This document shows, in pieces, positions 6,512 to 13,517 of a stretch of 13,633 bases of DNA (positions within the stretch are counted from its first letter, which is position 1; the number at the start of each line of letters is the position of its first letter). Under the pieces are notes generated by a model. It worked only from the letters and a program-made list of their open reading frames with translations. It had not been told where the DNA came from and ran no database searches. The DNA is from a bacterium (GTDB taxonomy: Bacteria; Patescibacteriota; Minisyncoccia; Phycocordibacterales; UBA6065): contig JAUSGU010000055.1 of NCBI GenBank assembly GCA_030648825.1, positions 1 to 13,633 of the forward strand, written 5' to 3'. The position numbers and the translations under genes were made by a program.

Positions 6512-6521
6512 AAGTATATAT

Positions 6522-6530
6522 AGTATAACA
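6522..6530 (-). promoter_or_regulatory. Extended -10 promoter, leaderless methyltransferase transcript
   Basis: On the minus strand TGT-TATACT is an extended -10 element (TATACT has 5 of 6 consensus bases). It ends 10 bases before ATG 6511, so transcription would begin at or within a few bases of the start codon. No -35 match is seen. Confidence 0.6.
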
Positions 6531-6560
6531 GAGAAAAATAGCATCAGCTATACGAACCCA

Positions 6561-6589
6561 TTGACACCATGCCGAGTCGGGTGTATAAT
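6561..6589 (+). promoter_or_regulatory. Perfect consensus sigma-70 promoter
   Basis: TTGACA at 6561-6566 and TATAAT at 6584-6589 are both exact consensus hexamers with the optimal 17-bp spacer. The predicted start is near 6596, giving a leader of about 65 bases for the gene at 6662. It is the strongest promoter match in the window and implies high or tightly repressed expression. Confidence 0.9.
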
Positions 6590-6590
6590 A

Positions 6591-6600
6591 TTCTGCAGAA
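6591..6600 (+). promoter_or_regulatory. Palindrome over the predicted start site, operator candidate
   Basis: TTCTGCAGAA is a perfect 10-bp palindrome placed one base after the TATAAT box and covering the predicted transcription start. This is where a repressor would block the consensus promoter. No regulator can be named from it. Confidence 0.35.
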
Positions 6601-6661
6601 CAGTCACGTCAGAAATATATCATTTCTGTGTGCGATACTGCTCTTCACATAAAGTTTTGCC

Positions 6662-7876
6662 ATGAAAAACAAACCCGCCAGTTCCAAAACACCGGTTGCG
6701 GAAGCAACTGTTCGTCCCCCCGTCAAAACCACCTCAACAAAAAAACCTGTCAAACCCGCAAAGAAACCCGTGAAGCCGAAGTCCTTTCCGCCAATCGTGG
6801 TCCGTATTCTCGGTGCCATCCAAGGCATCGTTGAAAAATCGAACACGGTGACTGTCGCGGCGATCGTCTCCAAGATCCCCCCGCCACCCGCGCCTCCACA
6901 GATGCCACCGCCAGCACCCAGTCTCAACACCATTCAGAGCATGGTAAGGGGTGAATTAGATGCACACACCAACAGGAATCCGACACCGTCCCCGTCAGCA
7001 TTCAAACGGTTGCGGAACCTGGTTGTGTTCGGCGTCGTTTGTCCCATCCTCGTCCTTGTCGGATTGCTCGTGTTCCGAGGAAACGCTACGAAAACGACGA
7101 AAGCTGCCATGGTGGCCGCTGAATCTTCAGAAAAGATCTCGAAAGAGATCATCAATAAGGTTTCGAAACTGGCGACCAGGGAGGACATCAAATCGGAAAT
7201 CAAGAGCGACGGCGACAACACTCGGAAGGACATTAACTCAGCTACTGCAGCACTCGTTGACAAAGCCACCTTATCGGTCGGCGAAATCAACAAGCACTCC
7301 AGCGGTTTAGCGAAATCCATCCAGGAAAAAGTTGACGCCACCGGCTCGAGTCTTGAACAGATCAAAAAGACTCTGGATGAACAGAAGCCGGCTCCTACTA
7401 CCGACGAAATGAGGAGAACTGTTGGAGAAACGCTTTTGGCCTTCAAAAGATTGGAGCAACCAGCGACAGTTCCTTCGAACGTCCCGGCGGCAAATGCTAC
7501 GGAAAATGAAACTTCTACGACATCTGTAGTATCGGTGACACCAGTGACGGTTGTTTCTCAATCAGCATCTGTGGCGGTTGTTCCCGCCATGGCTATCACA
7601 CAAGGTATCGTCAACGAAAAATTGAACCGAGAGTATTTGTCTCCCGGAACAATATCCAGACGTTACACCGCAGAAATGATAAGGCACGGCAAAGTCAAAA
7701 TCACCAAGCGGTATGGAATTGTCACAGTGAACAATCATCTCCCTGGAACATGGCACCGTGCGGAGCAAATCTCCCAGATAAAAATTCTACCAACGAACGG
7801 AATCACGACCTACAGTGACGCCGACTGGGTCACGTTTACTTCAGCGAGTCCGATGGAAATTGAACTGCGGAGGTAA
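6662..7876 (+). CDS. Unrecognised single-span membrane protein with coiled coil
   Basis: The 404-residue protein has five visible parts. The N-terminus (1-42) is Lys/Pro/Ala-rich with KKPVKPAKKPVKPK repeats. A Pro-rich stretch IPPPPAPPQMPPPAP (72-86) follows an amphipathic segment. One transmembrane helix spans about 119-138 (NLVVFGVVCPILVLVGLLVF). A long polar, heptad-like helix runs 145-265 with many Lys/Glu/Asp and few Pro. A Thr/Val/Ser-rich linker (266-305) leads to a C-terminal globular region (310-404) with ITKRYGIVTVNN and TWHRAEQISQIKILP. The positive-inside rule puts the N-terminus in the cytoplasm and the coiled coil plus C-terminal domain outside. I recognise no family; a spacer or adhesin-like envelope protein would fit this layout. 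It is monocistronic between a perfect promoter and a terminator. No clear Shine-Dalgarno precedes the ATG. By eye its codon use is somewhat more GC-rich than the pilin genes. Confidence 0.82.
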   Translation: MKNKPASSKTPVAEATVRPPVKTTSTKKPVKPAKKPVKPKSFPPIVVRILGAIQGIVEKSNTVTVAAIVSKIPPPPAPPQMPPPAPSLNTIQSMVRGELDAHTNRNPTPSPSAFKRLRNLVVFGVVCPILVLVGLLVFRGNATKTTKAAMVAAESSEKISKEIINKVSKLATREDIKSEIKSDGDNTRKDINSATAALVDKATLSVGEINKHSSGLAKSIQEKVDATGSSLEQIKKTLDEQKPAPTTDEMRRTVGETLLAFKRLEQPATVPSNVPAANATENETSTTSVVSVTPVTVVSQSASVAVVPAMAITQGIVNEKLNREYLSPGTISRRYTAEMIRHGKVKITKRYGIVTVNNHLPGTWHRAEQISQIKILPTNGITTYSDADWVTFTSASPMEIELRR

Positions 7877-7911
7877 ATAAACAGGTATGCACCCTACAAT
7901 GTGCACACAAG

Positions 7912-7945
7912 AGAGCTCGAGGTTTTGCCCCGAGCTCTTTTTTCT
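7912..7945 (+). terminator. Rho-independent terminator of the 404-residue protein gene
   Basis: AGAGCTCG (7912-7919) pairs with CGAGCTCT (7931-7938). GG/CC pairs follow inside an A-C mismatch around a short loop. The stem is followed by TTTTTTC (7938-7944). The reverse strand lacks a T run. A smaller TGCAC/GTGCA repeat lies just upstream. Confidence 0.92.
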
Positions 7946-7956
7946 TGCCGGAATTT

Positions 7957-8442
7957 TTAATTCGTTAATCGTGGAGGAGAAATTGGATTTGATCTCAAAT
8001 TAAAAGTTTTATCCAGTATATTCACAAAACCCCAAACAGAAATCATGACAAAAATACCGATAATGCCGTAAATGATCGTTTGTCTACCTTCTGCCCTCTT
8101 TTCTTCGCTAGTAATCATTATGAACGCTCCCCATATAACCATCACAACAGCCCCTGCAATCATGAGAGTAATCGCGTAATTAAAGATAGTGAGAACACAA
8201 CCAACAACACCCCCCAAACCTCCATTTACCAAATTTACACAACCGCTCGGGGTTGCATTCGGAGATGCTCCACTTTGAGTGACAACTGAAGCATTAGTAC
8301 CACCTGATGTTAGAAGTTGTGTTGTATATGTAGGGTCCCCAGGTTTTGGTGCGAGCACTCCACGTTGAGCATTTACAAACACTGGTATTGAAATCATGAC
8401 CACCAAAGAAAACATTGCCACTGTAAAAAAAATCTTCTTCAT
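7957..8442 (-). CDS. Pilin-like protein, detached paralogue
   Basis: The 161-residue protein has a signal peptide (1-26, ending PVFVNAQ) and a polar Gly/Ser/Thr region with Cys68 and Cys82. Helix 1 spans about 84-110 (FNYAITLMIAGAVVMVIWGAFIM), the charged loop is TSEEKRAEGRQ, and helix 2 has IIYGIIGIFVMISVWGFVNIL (123-143). Helix 2 is nearly identical to that of the protein at 3169-3531, 4.4 kb away, so the two genes are duplicates of one subfamily. The tail ends in SNPISPPRLTN. It is convergent with the gene at 6662-7876 and separate from the main pilin operon. A TATACA/TACAAT region about 40 bases upstream could be its -10, but the match is weak. A pilin-type role is inferred. Confidence 0.85.
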   Translation of the reverse strand: MKKIFFTVAMFSLVVMISIPVFVNAQRGVLAPKPGDPTYTTQLLTSGGTNASVVTQSGASPNATPSGCVNLVNGGLGGVVGCVLTIFNYAITLMIAGAVVMVIWGAFIMITSEEKRAEGRQTIIYGIIGIFVMISVWGFVNILDKTFNLRSNPISPPRLTN

Positions 8443-8519
8443 AATTATCTTTTAAAATTTAATAAAACTTGCCTTTATTGTATACCCAAACGCCTTTTTA
8501 CACTTCTTTTTTATCCCCA

Positions 8520-8632
8520 AGGGCGAAAAAGATGTCCAAGTGGAGGCTTTGGAGGCGCGACGGCGCCGGAAACGAGGAGGTTTTTTCAGCAGAAAAAACT
8601 TCCGTACTCCACGAGGACATCTCTTTCGCCCT
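8520..8632. repeat. 113-bp composite inverted repeat at the gyrA 3' end
   Basis: AGGGCGAAAAAGATGTCC (8520-8537) is complementary to 8615-8632 at 17 of 18 positions, and the one difference is G-U-compatible on one strand. After a 2x2 internal loop the stem continues with GTGGAG/CTCCAC (8540-8545, 8607-8612). Inside are two further hairpins: GGCGC-GACG-GCGCC (8554-8567) and GTTTTTTC-AGCA-GAAAAAAC (8580-8599). The fold is therefore a three-way junction. The right arm contains two bases of the gyrA stop codon (8631-8633). No T run follows either end, so it is not a standard terminator. It may be a MITE-like element, a processing or stabilising structure, or a small structured RNA. The rest of the gap up to 8442 holds only the upstream region of the pilin-like gene. 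Confidence 0.7.
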
Positions 8633-11129
8633 AGAGGCAAACTACAGAAGCTAGAGAGTCCCCTTCCCGCAGTTTCATCACCCTCACACCCTGCGTCTGG
8701 CGGCCGAGAGTGGGGATTTCGGCCAATTCCACCCGCACAACCTGACTCTTTTTAGACATTGCCACCAATTCGCTGTCTTCTTCTGTTATGGCTTTGGCGG
8801 AAATGACCGGACCGGTTTTGTCGGTTACTTTCATAGTGAGAATTCCTGATCCACCACGCTTTTGTGTTTTGTATTCACTCGCCAGAGTGGTCTTGCCATA
8901 GCCGTTTTTGGATATGACCATAATCCGCGCTCCTTTTCCGCCGGCTTTTACAACATCGGCGCTGATGACCGTATCGCCTTTGGCCAGAGATATTCCTCTC
9001 ACGCCATACGCCCCACGTCCCATCTCACGCACATCCGATTCGCGAAATCTGATTGATTGTCCTTCTGCCGTTACAATGGACACATCATCACCTTTTGAAA
9101 CGAAAGAAACCGACATCAGGGAATCACCTGCTTCCAAAGTGATAGCAATGAGACCACTACGACGCACGTCGTGGAAGCTGGCCGCTTTTACTTTTTTGGC
9201 TGTGCCAAGTTTCGTCACCATCATGAGAGACAATTCCGCCGCCAGTTTTGATTCCTTTGGCATAGGTAAAATAGATGTCACCCTCTCATCATCGGCGAGA
9301 GACAGGAAATTCACCAGAGCTTTGCCTTTTGTGGCGCGCTTGCCCTCTGGCAATTCATACATCTTTATCTGATAGGCTTTGCCTTTGTCCGTAAAAAATA
9401 GAATGTCGGAATGGGTGCTGGCTGTGAGGAGATTGGTGACGAAATCTTCTTCTTTTGTATCCAAATCAACGACACCCACACCTCCGCGTTTCTGCCTGCG
9501 ATATTCATCCGGCGCGGTCCTCTTTACATATCCGCCTTGGGTCAAAACCAGAACGCTCTCAACATCGGGAATTAGATCTTCGTCCGACAAAATTTTCGCC
9601 CCATGTTTTATGACCTTTGTTCGACGCTCATCGCCATATTTGGCTTTGATTTCCACAAGTTCATTCTTGATGACATCGAGGATTTTCTTTGAGCTCCCCA
9701 AGAGTTCTTTCAATTCTTTTATCAGTTTCTGTATGACTGTCAGTTCGTCTTCTATTTTCTGGCGTTCCAGACCTGCCAATTTCTGGAGACGCATATCGAG
9801 AATAGCCTGTGCTTGGAGAACAGAGAATTTGAATGTCTTCATCAATTGAGCTTTGGCATCCTCCACATCACGCGACTTTTTTATCAGTTTTATGATTTCA
9901 TCTATATGATCCAGAGCTTTTTTGAGGCCGAGCAAAATATGTTCTCGGGCAGAGGCAACTTTCAAATCATACACGGTGCGACGTTTCACCACTTCTACTC
10001 TGTGTTCTATGAAATATTCCAGAATTGATTTGAGCGACAACGTTTCCGGCACGCCGTGGACCAGAGCCACGACGTTCAGATGAAACATACCTTCCAGTTG
10101 GGTGTGTTTGTAGAGGAAGTTAAGAACTTTTTGAGGATGAGCTCCTTGTTTTAAATCAATGACGATACGGATGTCTTTTGCCGACTCATCGCGCAAGCCT
10201 CGTATGCCCTCAATTTTTTTCTCACGCACCAGATCGGCGATAGTCATGATGAGATCGGCTTTGACCACGCGGTATGGAATACTGGTGATAATAATTTGAA
10301 ATTGGCCGGATTTGTTTTCCACGATTTCCGCCTCACCTCGCGCCAAAATGCCTCCACGACCGGTTGAATAGGCGTGCTGAATATCACGTTCGCCAAAAAT
10401 GATTCCGCCAGTCGGAAAATCGGGACCTTTTATGTATTTGAGTAAATCTTCGGTCGGCGCGTCCGGATTTTCTATGAGATGAATAGTAGCGTCCAGCACT
10501 TCGCCGAGATTGTGGGGCGGAATGTTCGTAGCCATACCGACAGCGATGCCGAGGGTGCCATTCAAAAGCAGATTTGGAACAGCGCTAGGTAAAACAATCG
10601 GCTCTTTTCTGGTATTGTCATAGTTTGGACGAAAATCAACAGTTTCTTTTTCCAAATCGTGCAGGAGTTCCATAGCCAGACGGGACATTTTTGCTTCTGT
10701 ATAACGCATAGCCGCCGCACCGTCACCGTCAATAGAACCAAAGTTACCTTGCCCAATGATGAGAGGATAACGCATGGAAAAGTCCTGAGCCATTTTGACC
10801 ATAGATTCATAGACAGCCGCATCGCCGTGAGGATGATATTTACCGAGCACGTCTCCCACCACAGTTGCAGATTTGCGAGTTTTGGCGCTGGACGTGAGAC
10901 CGATATCATTCATGGCATAGAGGATGCGACGATGAACCGGTTTCAATCCGTCGCGCACATCGGGCAAGGCGCGACTGGTGATGACCGACATGGCGTAATC
11001 CAGATACGACTCGCGCATTTCCGTCACGATAGAACGTGGGACAATGCCGGAATTTCGCGATGTTGATTTTGCATCAGCTGCCGGAGATGCTCCATTTGCT
11101 GAATTAGACTCGGGATTTTTTGGGCTCAT
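8631..11129 (-). CDS. gyrA: DNA gyrase subunit A
   Basis: The 832-residue protein is the breakage-reunion subunit of gyrase, which works as A2B2 to introduce negative supercoils into DNA. It has the N-terminal [19 protein letters not shown] start, [31 protein letters not shown] (98-108), [10 protein letters not shown], and the catalytic Tyr143 in [11 protein letters not shown]. The coiled-coil tower region is 370-500, and the C-terminal beta-propeller repeats run from about 520. The GyrA-box appears as QKRGGVG (546-552), which favours GyrA over ParC, though the consensus Lys is Val. Positions matching E. coli Ser83 and Asp87 are Ala104 and Glu108. The first 28 residues are a low-complexity Ser/Ala/Asn extension. 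No gyrB is in the window. It is monocistronic from the extended -10 at 11172-11180, and its stop lies in the arm of the inverted repeat at 8520-8632. Confidence 0.98.
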   Translation of the reverse strand: MSPKNPESNSANGASPAADAKSTSRNSGIVPRSIVTEMRESYLDYAMSVITSRALPDVRDGLKPVHRRILYAMNDIGLTSSAKTRKSATVVGDVLGKYHPHGDAAVYESMVKMAQDFSMRYPLIIGQGNFGSIDGDGAAAMRYTEAKMSRLAMELLHDLEKETVDFRPNYDNTRKEPIVLPSAVPNLLLNGTLGIAVGMATNIPPHNLGEVLDATIHLIENPDAPTEDLLKYIKGPDFPTGGIIFGERDIQHAYSTGRGGILARGEAEIVENKSGQFQIIITSIPYRVVKADLIMTIADLVREKKIEGIRGLRDESAKDIRIVIDLKQGAHPQKVLNFLYKHTQLEGMFHLNVVALVHGVPETLSLKSILEYFIEHRVEVVKRRTVYDLKVASAREHILLGLKKALDHIDEIIKLIKKSRDVEDAKAQLMKTFKFSVLQAQAILDMRLQKLAGLERQKIEDELTVIQKLIKELKELLGSSKKILDVIKNELVEIKAKYGDERRTKVIKHGAKILSDEDLIPDVESVLVLTQGGYVKRTAPDEYRRQKRGGVGVVDLDTKEEDFVTNLLTASTHSDILFFTDKGKAYQIKMYELPEGKRATKGKALVNFLSLADDERVTSILPMPKESKLAAELSLMMVTKLGTAKKVKAASFHDVRRSGLIAITLEAGDSLMSVSFVSKGDDVSIVTAEGQSIRFRESDVREMGRGAYGVRGISLAKGDTVISADVVKAGGKGARIMVISKNGYGKTTLASEYKTQKRGGSGILTMKVTDKTGPVISAKAITEEDSELVAMSKKSQVVRVELAEIPTLGRQTQGVRVMKLREGDSLASVVCL

Positions 11130-11171
11130 AAAGAAAAAATAATGCTCTTTTACAAGCGTTATATTACTTGA

Positions 11172-11180
11172 AGTATAGCA
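11172..11180 (-). promoter_or_regulatory. Extended -10 promoter of gyrA
   Basis: On the minus strand TGC-TATACT is an extended -10 element. No good -35 is present 17 bp upstream (TATTTA). The predicted start near 11165 gives a leader of about 35 bases that lacks a Shine-Dalgarno sequence. Confidence 0.6.
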
Positions 11181-11225
11181 TTTTTAAGTCTTTTTAAATA
11201 GTTGACAAAACGATTGCCCGTTTCA

Positions 11226-11519
11226 TTATTGGATCATTTTCGTCGTAGTCGCGCTATCATAAGTTGTACTGTTATTTATGATATTGCCCACCTGATCCAT
11301 GAAATTGGAGAAAGTTTCAGTGAGGCTCGGCACTTTCTCGCCGATTTTTTCATTGCCAGTCTCGTCTTCAAGAGAAAAATTCGTACTGCCTATGCGAGAA
11401 GTGATGGTAATGATCCAAATTAAAGCGATTATCAAAGTGACACCGAGAGATATGAGCAGTACAGTTTTGCGTCTCTCCCCCTCGGGCTTTTTTCTCAATT
11501 TTTCTAGATATTGAAACAT
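11226..11519 (-). CDS. Small single-span membrane protein, unrecognised
   Basis: With the start at ATG 11519 the protein has 97 residues. It has a basic cytoplasmic N-terminus (MFQYLEKLRKKPEGERRK), one transmembrane span (about 20-40, VLLISLGVTLIIALIWIITIT), and a polar C-terminal tail of about 55 residues ending in a Thr/Ser-rich segment. An upstream ATG at 11561 would add 14 residues and overlap the preceding gene by 29 bases. I prefer 11519, which leaves 13 bases after the MBL-fold gene, because the added residues look unrelated to a membrane protein start. No family is recognised. It is probably cotranscribed with the MBL-fold gene; any functional link is a guess. Confidence 0.75.
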   Translation of the reverse strand: MFQYLEKLRKKPEGERRKTVLLISLGVTLIIALIWIITITSRIGSTNFSLEDETGNEKIGEKVPSLTETFSNFMDQVGNIINNSTTYDSATTTKMIQ

Positions 11520-11532
11520 AAAATCACTATGT

Positions 11533-12162
11533 CTAAGCGGCAGGCTCCAGGACAACCACATCAGCTTCTTTGCCTTCTAGATCTTTTTTCTTCAATGTCA
11601 GCTTGTCCAACGGTTTGGTGTTTTCTTCACCGGCTTCCTTCAGAAAAGTTTTGAGGGCGGCAGAATTTCCCCAATAGAGAGGCACTATCAGTTTCGGTTC
11701 CAGTTTTACGGCCAATTTGTATGCATCGCTGGAAGAGAGAGCCCCTTCACTACCGATAGACACAAAGAGAATATCTATGTCGTCTATGGCCTCGGAAACA
11801 TCATTCGGCAAATCTTTACTAGACAGAATACCGAGAAAACATAGACGCATATTCTCCAGATTGACGGTATAAATAGTATTGATTCTATTTTCTCCGCCGT
11901 ATTTTGACTCCGATTTGAAGCCTTTTATAAAAACATCTTTGATTTCATATTCTCCAGGACCGGTGACGGCAAAAGCGTTTTTTTCGCCGAACGAAACCTG
12001 ATCCACACCGCAAAAATCTGCATGATTGAGCGAAACTAGAGCAATGTCAGCCCCAAAACGAGTCGTCTTGAGTTTTGAATCTTTTGATATCGGATTGACA
12101 GCGATAGTGATATCGCCGAATTGCACTTTTACGAACGCCCCGCCTTGATATGTGATTACCAT
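11533..12162 (-). CDS. Metallo-beta-lactamase-fold protein with degenerate metal site
   Basis: With the start at ATG 12162 the protein has 209 residues. MVITYQGGAFVKVQFGDITIAVNP, GPGEYEIKDVFIKG (68-81), INTIYTVNLENMRLCFLG (94-111) and the EPKLIVPLYWG end (155-165) are the ordered landmarks of the UlaG/Lactamase_B_3-like MBL family. The catalytic ligands are mostly absent. The HxHxDH motif reads LNHADF (45-50), the later Asp in the GDLG motif is Ile112 (GILS), and the His in IPMHY is Tyr163 (VPLYW). Only His47 and Asp49 remain, so hydrolase activity is doubtful and a structural or regulatory role is inferred. A TATACT box ends 6 bases before ATG 12162, which rules out the longer start at 12186 and implies a leaderless mRNA. 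The small membrane protein gene follows after 13 bases. Confidence 0.88.
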   Translation of the reverse strand: MVITYQGGAFVKVQFGDITIAVNPISKDSKLKTTRFGADIALVSLNHADFCGVDQVSFGEKNAFAVTGPGEYEIKDVFIKGFKSESKYGGENRINTIYTVNLENMRLCFLGILSSKDLPNDVSEAIDDIDILFVSIGSEGALSSSDAYKLAVKLEPKLIVPLYWGNSAALKTFLKEAGEENTKPLDKLTLKKKDLEGKEADVVVLEPAA

Positions 12163-12168
12163 AAAATG

Positions 12169-12174
12169 AGTATA
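12169..12174 (-). promoter_or_regulatory. -10 element, leaderless MBL-fold gene
   Basis: On the minus strand TATACT (5 of 6 consensus) ends 6 bases before ATG 12162, so the transcript would start at the initiation codon. The -35 region (TTTCAG at a 17-bp distance) is weak. Confidence 0.5.
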
Positions 12175-12203
12175 GCTCAAGTACACAAAATCTGAAAGAT
12201 TCC

Positions 12204-12232
12204 TTTACTTTTTCGTGCTTTTTTGCTAACAT
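12204..12232 (+). promoter_or_regulatory. Promoter of the ribosomal protein S1 gene
   Basis: TTTACT (12204-12209) and TAACAT (12227-12232) are 17 bp apart, each with 4 of 6 consensus bases, and TGC directly precedes the -10 (extended form). The predicted start is near 12239, which gives a leader of about 120 bases containing the structures at 12243-12355. Confidence 0.5.
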
Positions 12233-12242
12233 CTCTCCACTG

Positions 12243-12355
12243 GCCAAACTGTTAAACAGAGCCGGTATTTACAAGGAAATTCCCTTTGAAATTAACCCTC
12301 TCTGCGGGCACATGGCTACGAGAAACTGTGCAGAGAGAAATTTCGGGCTTTTTTC
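12243..12355 (+). promoter_or_regulatory. Structured leader of the S1 gene, possible attenuator
   Basis: Three stems can be drawn. P1 is GGC-CAAA-CTGT-TAA-ACAG-A-GCC (about 12243-12264). P2 is AAGG/CCTT around 12273-12286. P3 is CTCTCTGC (12298-12305) with GCAGAGAG (12330-12337), extended outward by GAAATT/AATTTC (12288-12293, 12339-12344) and CCC/GGG (12282-12284, 12345-12347) with internal loops. P2 and the outer part of P3 compete for the same CCC. The fully paired P3 is followed by CTTTTTTC (12348-12355) and then, 4 bases later, the ATG at 12360. That order (alternative stems, a terminator-like stem, a T run, a start codon) suggests regulation by attenuation, perhaps by S1 itself. This is inference from hand folding. 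Confidence 0.4.
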
Positions 12356-12359
12356 ATTT

Positions 12360-13517
12360 ATGCAACCAACAACAATAGAAACAAAAACCTCGGGAGAAAC
12401 GGTGACGAAAACAGAAATAAAAACAAAGAAAATAAAAATTGCCCCAGCCGAGCCAAAAACGGTCATGGGTAAAAAGCTCGCCGATTCCGCCACTCCGCCG
12501 AATGCCGGTGATTTGATCGAAGGCTCCGTCATCGCCATAGACAAAAAGGGTCTTTTTATTGACCTGCCTCCTTTTGGCACGGGCATCATATATGGTCGCG
12601 AATATATTTTGGCACGCGACGTCATAAAAAAAATAAATATAGGAGACAAAGTTTCGGCAAAAATTGTTGACCCAAAGAATGCTGACGGCTATATAGAACT
12701 GTCTCTCAAAGAGGCTCGCCAAGCTCTCATTTGGACAGAAGCCGAACAAGCCATCATGAGTAAAGTTATTCTGGAATTGCCTATAAAAGAAGCGAACAAA
12801 GGCGGTCTCATCATAGACTGGCAAGGCATTTCCGGTTTTCTCCCCGCAAGTCAATTAAAACCCGAACACTATCCCCGCGTGGAGGATGGTGACAAAGACA
12901 GCATTCTGGCCGAACTGAAAAAATTAGTAGGCACGAAAATTGCCGTTTCAATCATCGGCGCTTTTCCAAAAGAAGGTAAACTGATATTTTCCGAAAAAAA
13001 TTCCGTAGAAAAAGACAAGACCGCCACAGTAGCAAAATTCAAAGTCGGCGATGAAGTAGAAGGCAAAGTGACGGGCATGGTTGATTTCGGGGTATTTGTA
13101 AAAATTGACGAAGGGCTGGAAGGTCTCGTCCATATTTCGGAAATAGACTGGGCTCTGGTTGAAAACCCAAAAACTCGTTTCAAAGTCGGAGATTCGGTGC
13201 GTGTCAAAGTGATTGAAGTAAAAGACGGCAAGGTATCACTTTCCATAAAGGCTTTGAAAACTAATCCGTGGGCGGAAGCCGGCAAAAAATACAAGAAAGA
13301 TCAAATCGTAAAGGGTGTGATCATCAAATTCAATCGCCATGGCGCTCTGGCTTCTATCGAAGAAGGCGTAGCCGGATTGGTTCATGTATCCGAATTCGGC
13401 TCGGACGAAAAACTGCGGGCGTATCTGGAGCTCGGCAAAGTTTATCCTTTCAAAATTACTCTGTTTGACGCCGCCAACCAGAAAATGACTCTGGCTTTCG
13501 CTGGGGAAAAGAAGTAA
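12360..13517 (+). CDS. rpsA: Ribosomal protein S1, four S1 domains
   Basis: The 385-residue protein consists of an N-terminal Lys/Thr-rich tail (1-45) and four S1 RNA-binding repeats. In order they are GDLIEGSVIAIDKKGLFIDL, a divergent one around GGLIIDWQGISGFLPASQL, the best match VGDEVEGKVTGMVDFGVFVK with GLVHISE, and VKGVIIKFNRHGALASI with GLVHVSE. S1 binds mRNA on the 30S subunit and helps start translation of mRNAs lacking a strong Shine-Dalgarno, which fits the many such genes here. Four repeats is short compared with the six of E. coli. An in-frame ATG at 12312 would add 16 residues (MATRNCAERN...). I prefer 12360 because 12312 lies inside the leader hairpin and the added residues do not resemble an S1 start. 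No Shine-Dalgarno is seen at either. The TAA stop touches the long inverted repeat at 13517. Confidence 0.93.
   Translation: MQPTTIETKTSGETVTKTEIKTKKIKIAPAEPKTVMGKKLADSATPPNAGDLIEGSVIAIDKKGLFIDLPPFGTGIIYGREYILARDVIKKINIGDKVSAKIVDPKNADGYIELSLKEARQALIWTEAEQAIMSKVILELPIKEANKGGLIIDWQGISGFLPASQLKPEHYPRVEDGDKDSILAELKKLVGTKIAVSIIGAFPKEGKLIFSEKNSVEKDKTATVAKFKVGDEVEGKVTGMVDFGVFVKIDEGLEGLVHISEIDWALVENPKTRFKVGDSVRVKVIEVKDGKVSLSIKALKTNPWAEAGKKYKKDQIVKGVIIKFNRHGALASIEEGVAGLVHVSEFGSDEKLRAYLELGKVYPFKITLFDAANQKMTLAFAGEKK

Noticed and set aside
5984-6544. Methyltransferase start at 6544 with a hydrophobic N-terminus
   Set aside because: The extended -10 box at 6522-6530 lies within the added codons, and the family normally begins at the FADPxxNIEQLGI region.
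6934-7446. 170-residue minus-strand frame opposite the 404-residue protein gene
   Set aside because: The plus-strand frame is longer and has a perfect promoter and terminator; the antisense frame has no promoter or ribosome site and shadow-like Ser/Thr/Leu composition.
8908-9849. Long open frames on the + strand opposite gyrA
   Set aside because: They lie wholly antisense to a clear gyrA frame, have Ser/Pro/Arg-rich composition typical of shadow frames, and lack start signals.
11202-11230. TTGACA at 11202-11207 as a rightward promoter
   Set aside because: No acceptable -10 lies 16-18 bp downstream (ATTATT at best) and no rightward gene follows.
12312-12359. Upstream S1 start at ATG 12312
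   Set aside because: It falls inside the leader hairpin and adds 16 residues unlike an S1 N-terminus. It is not fully excluded because neither start has a Shine-Dalgarno.
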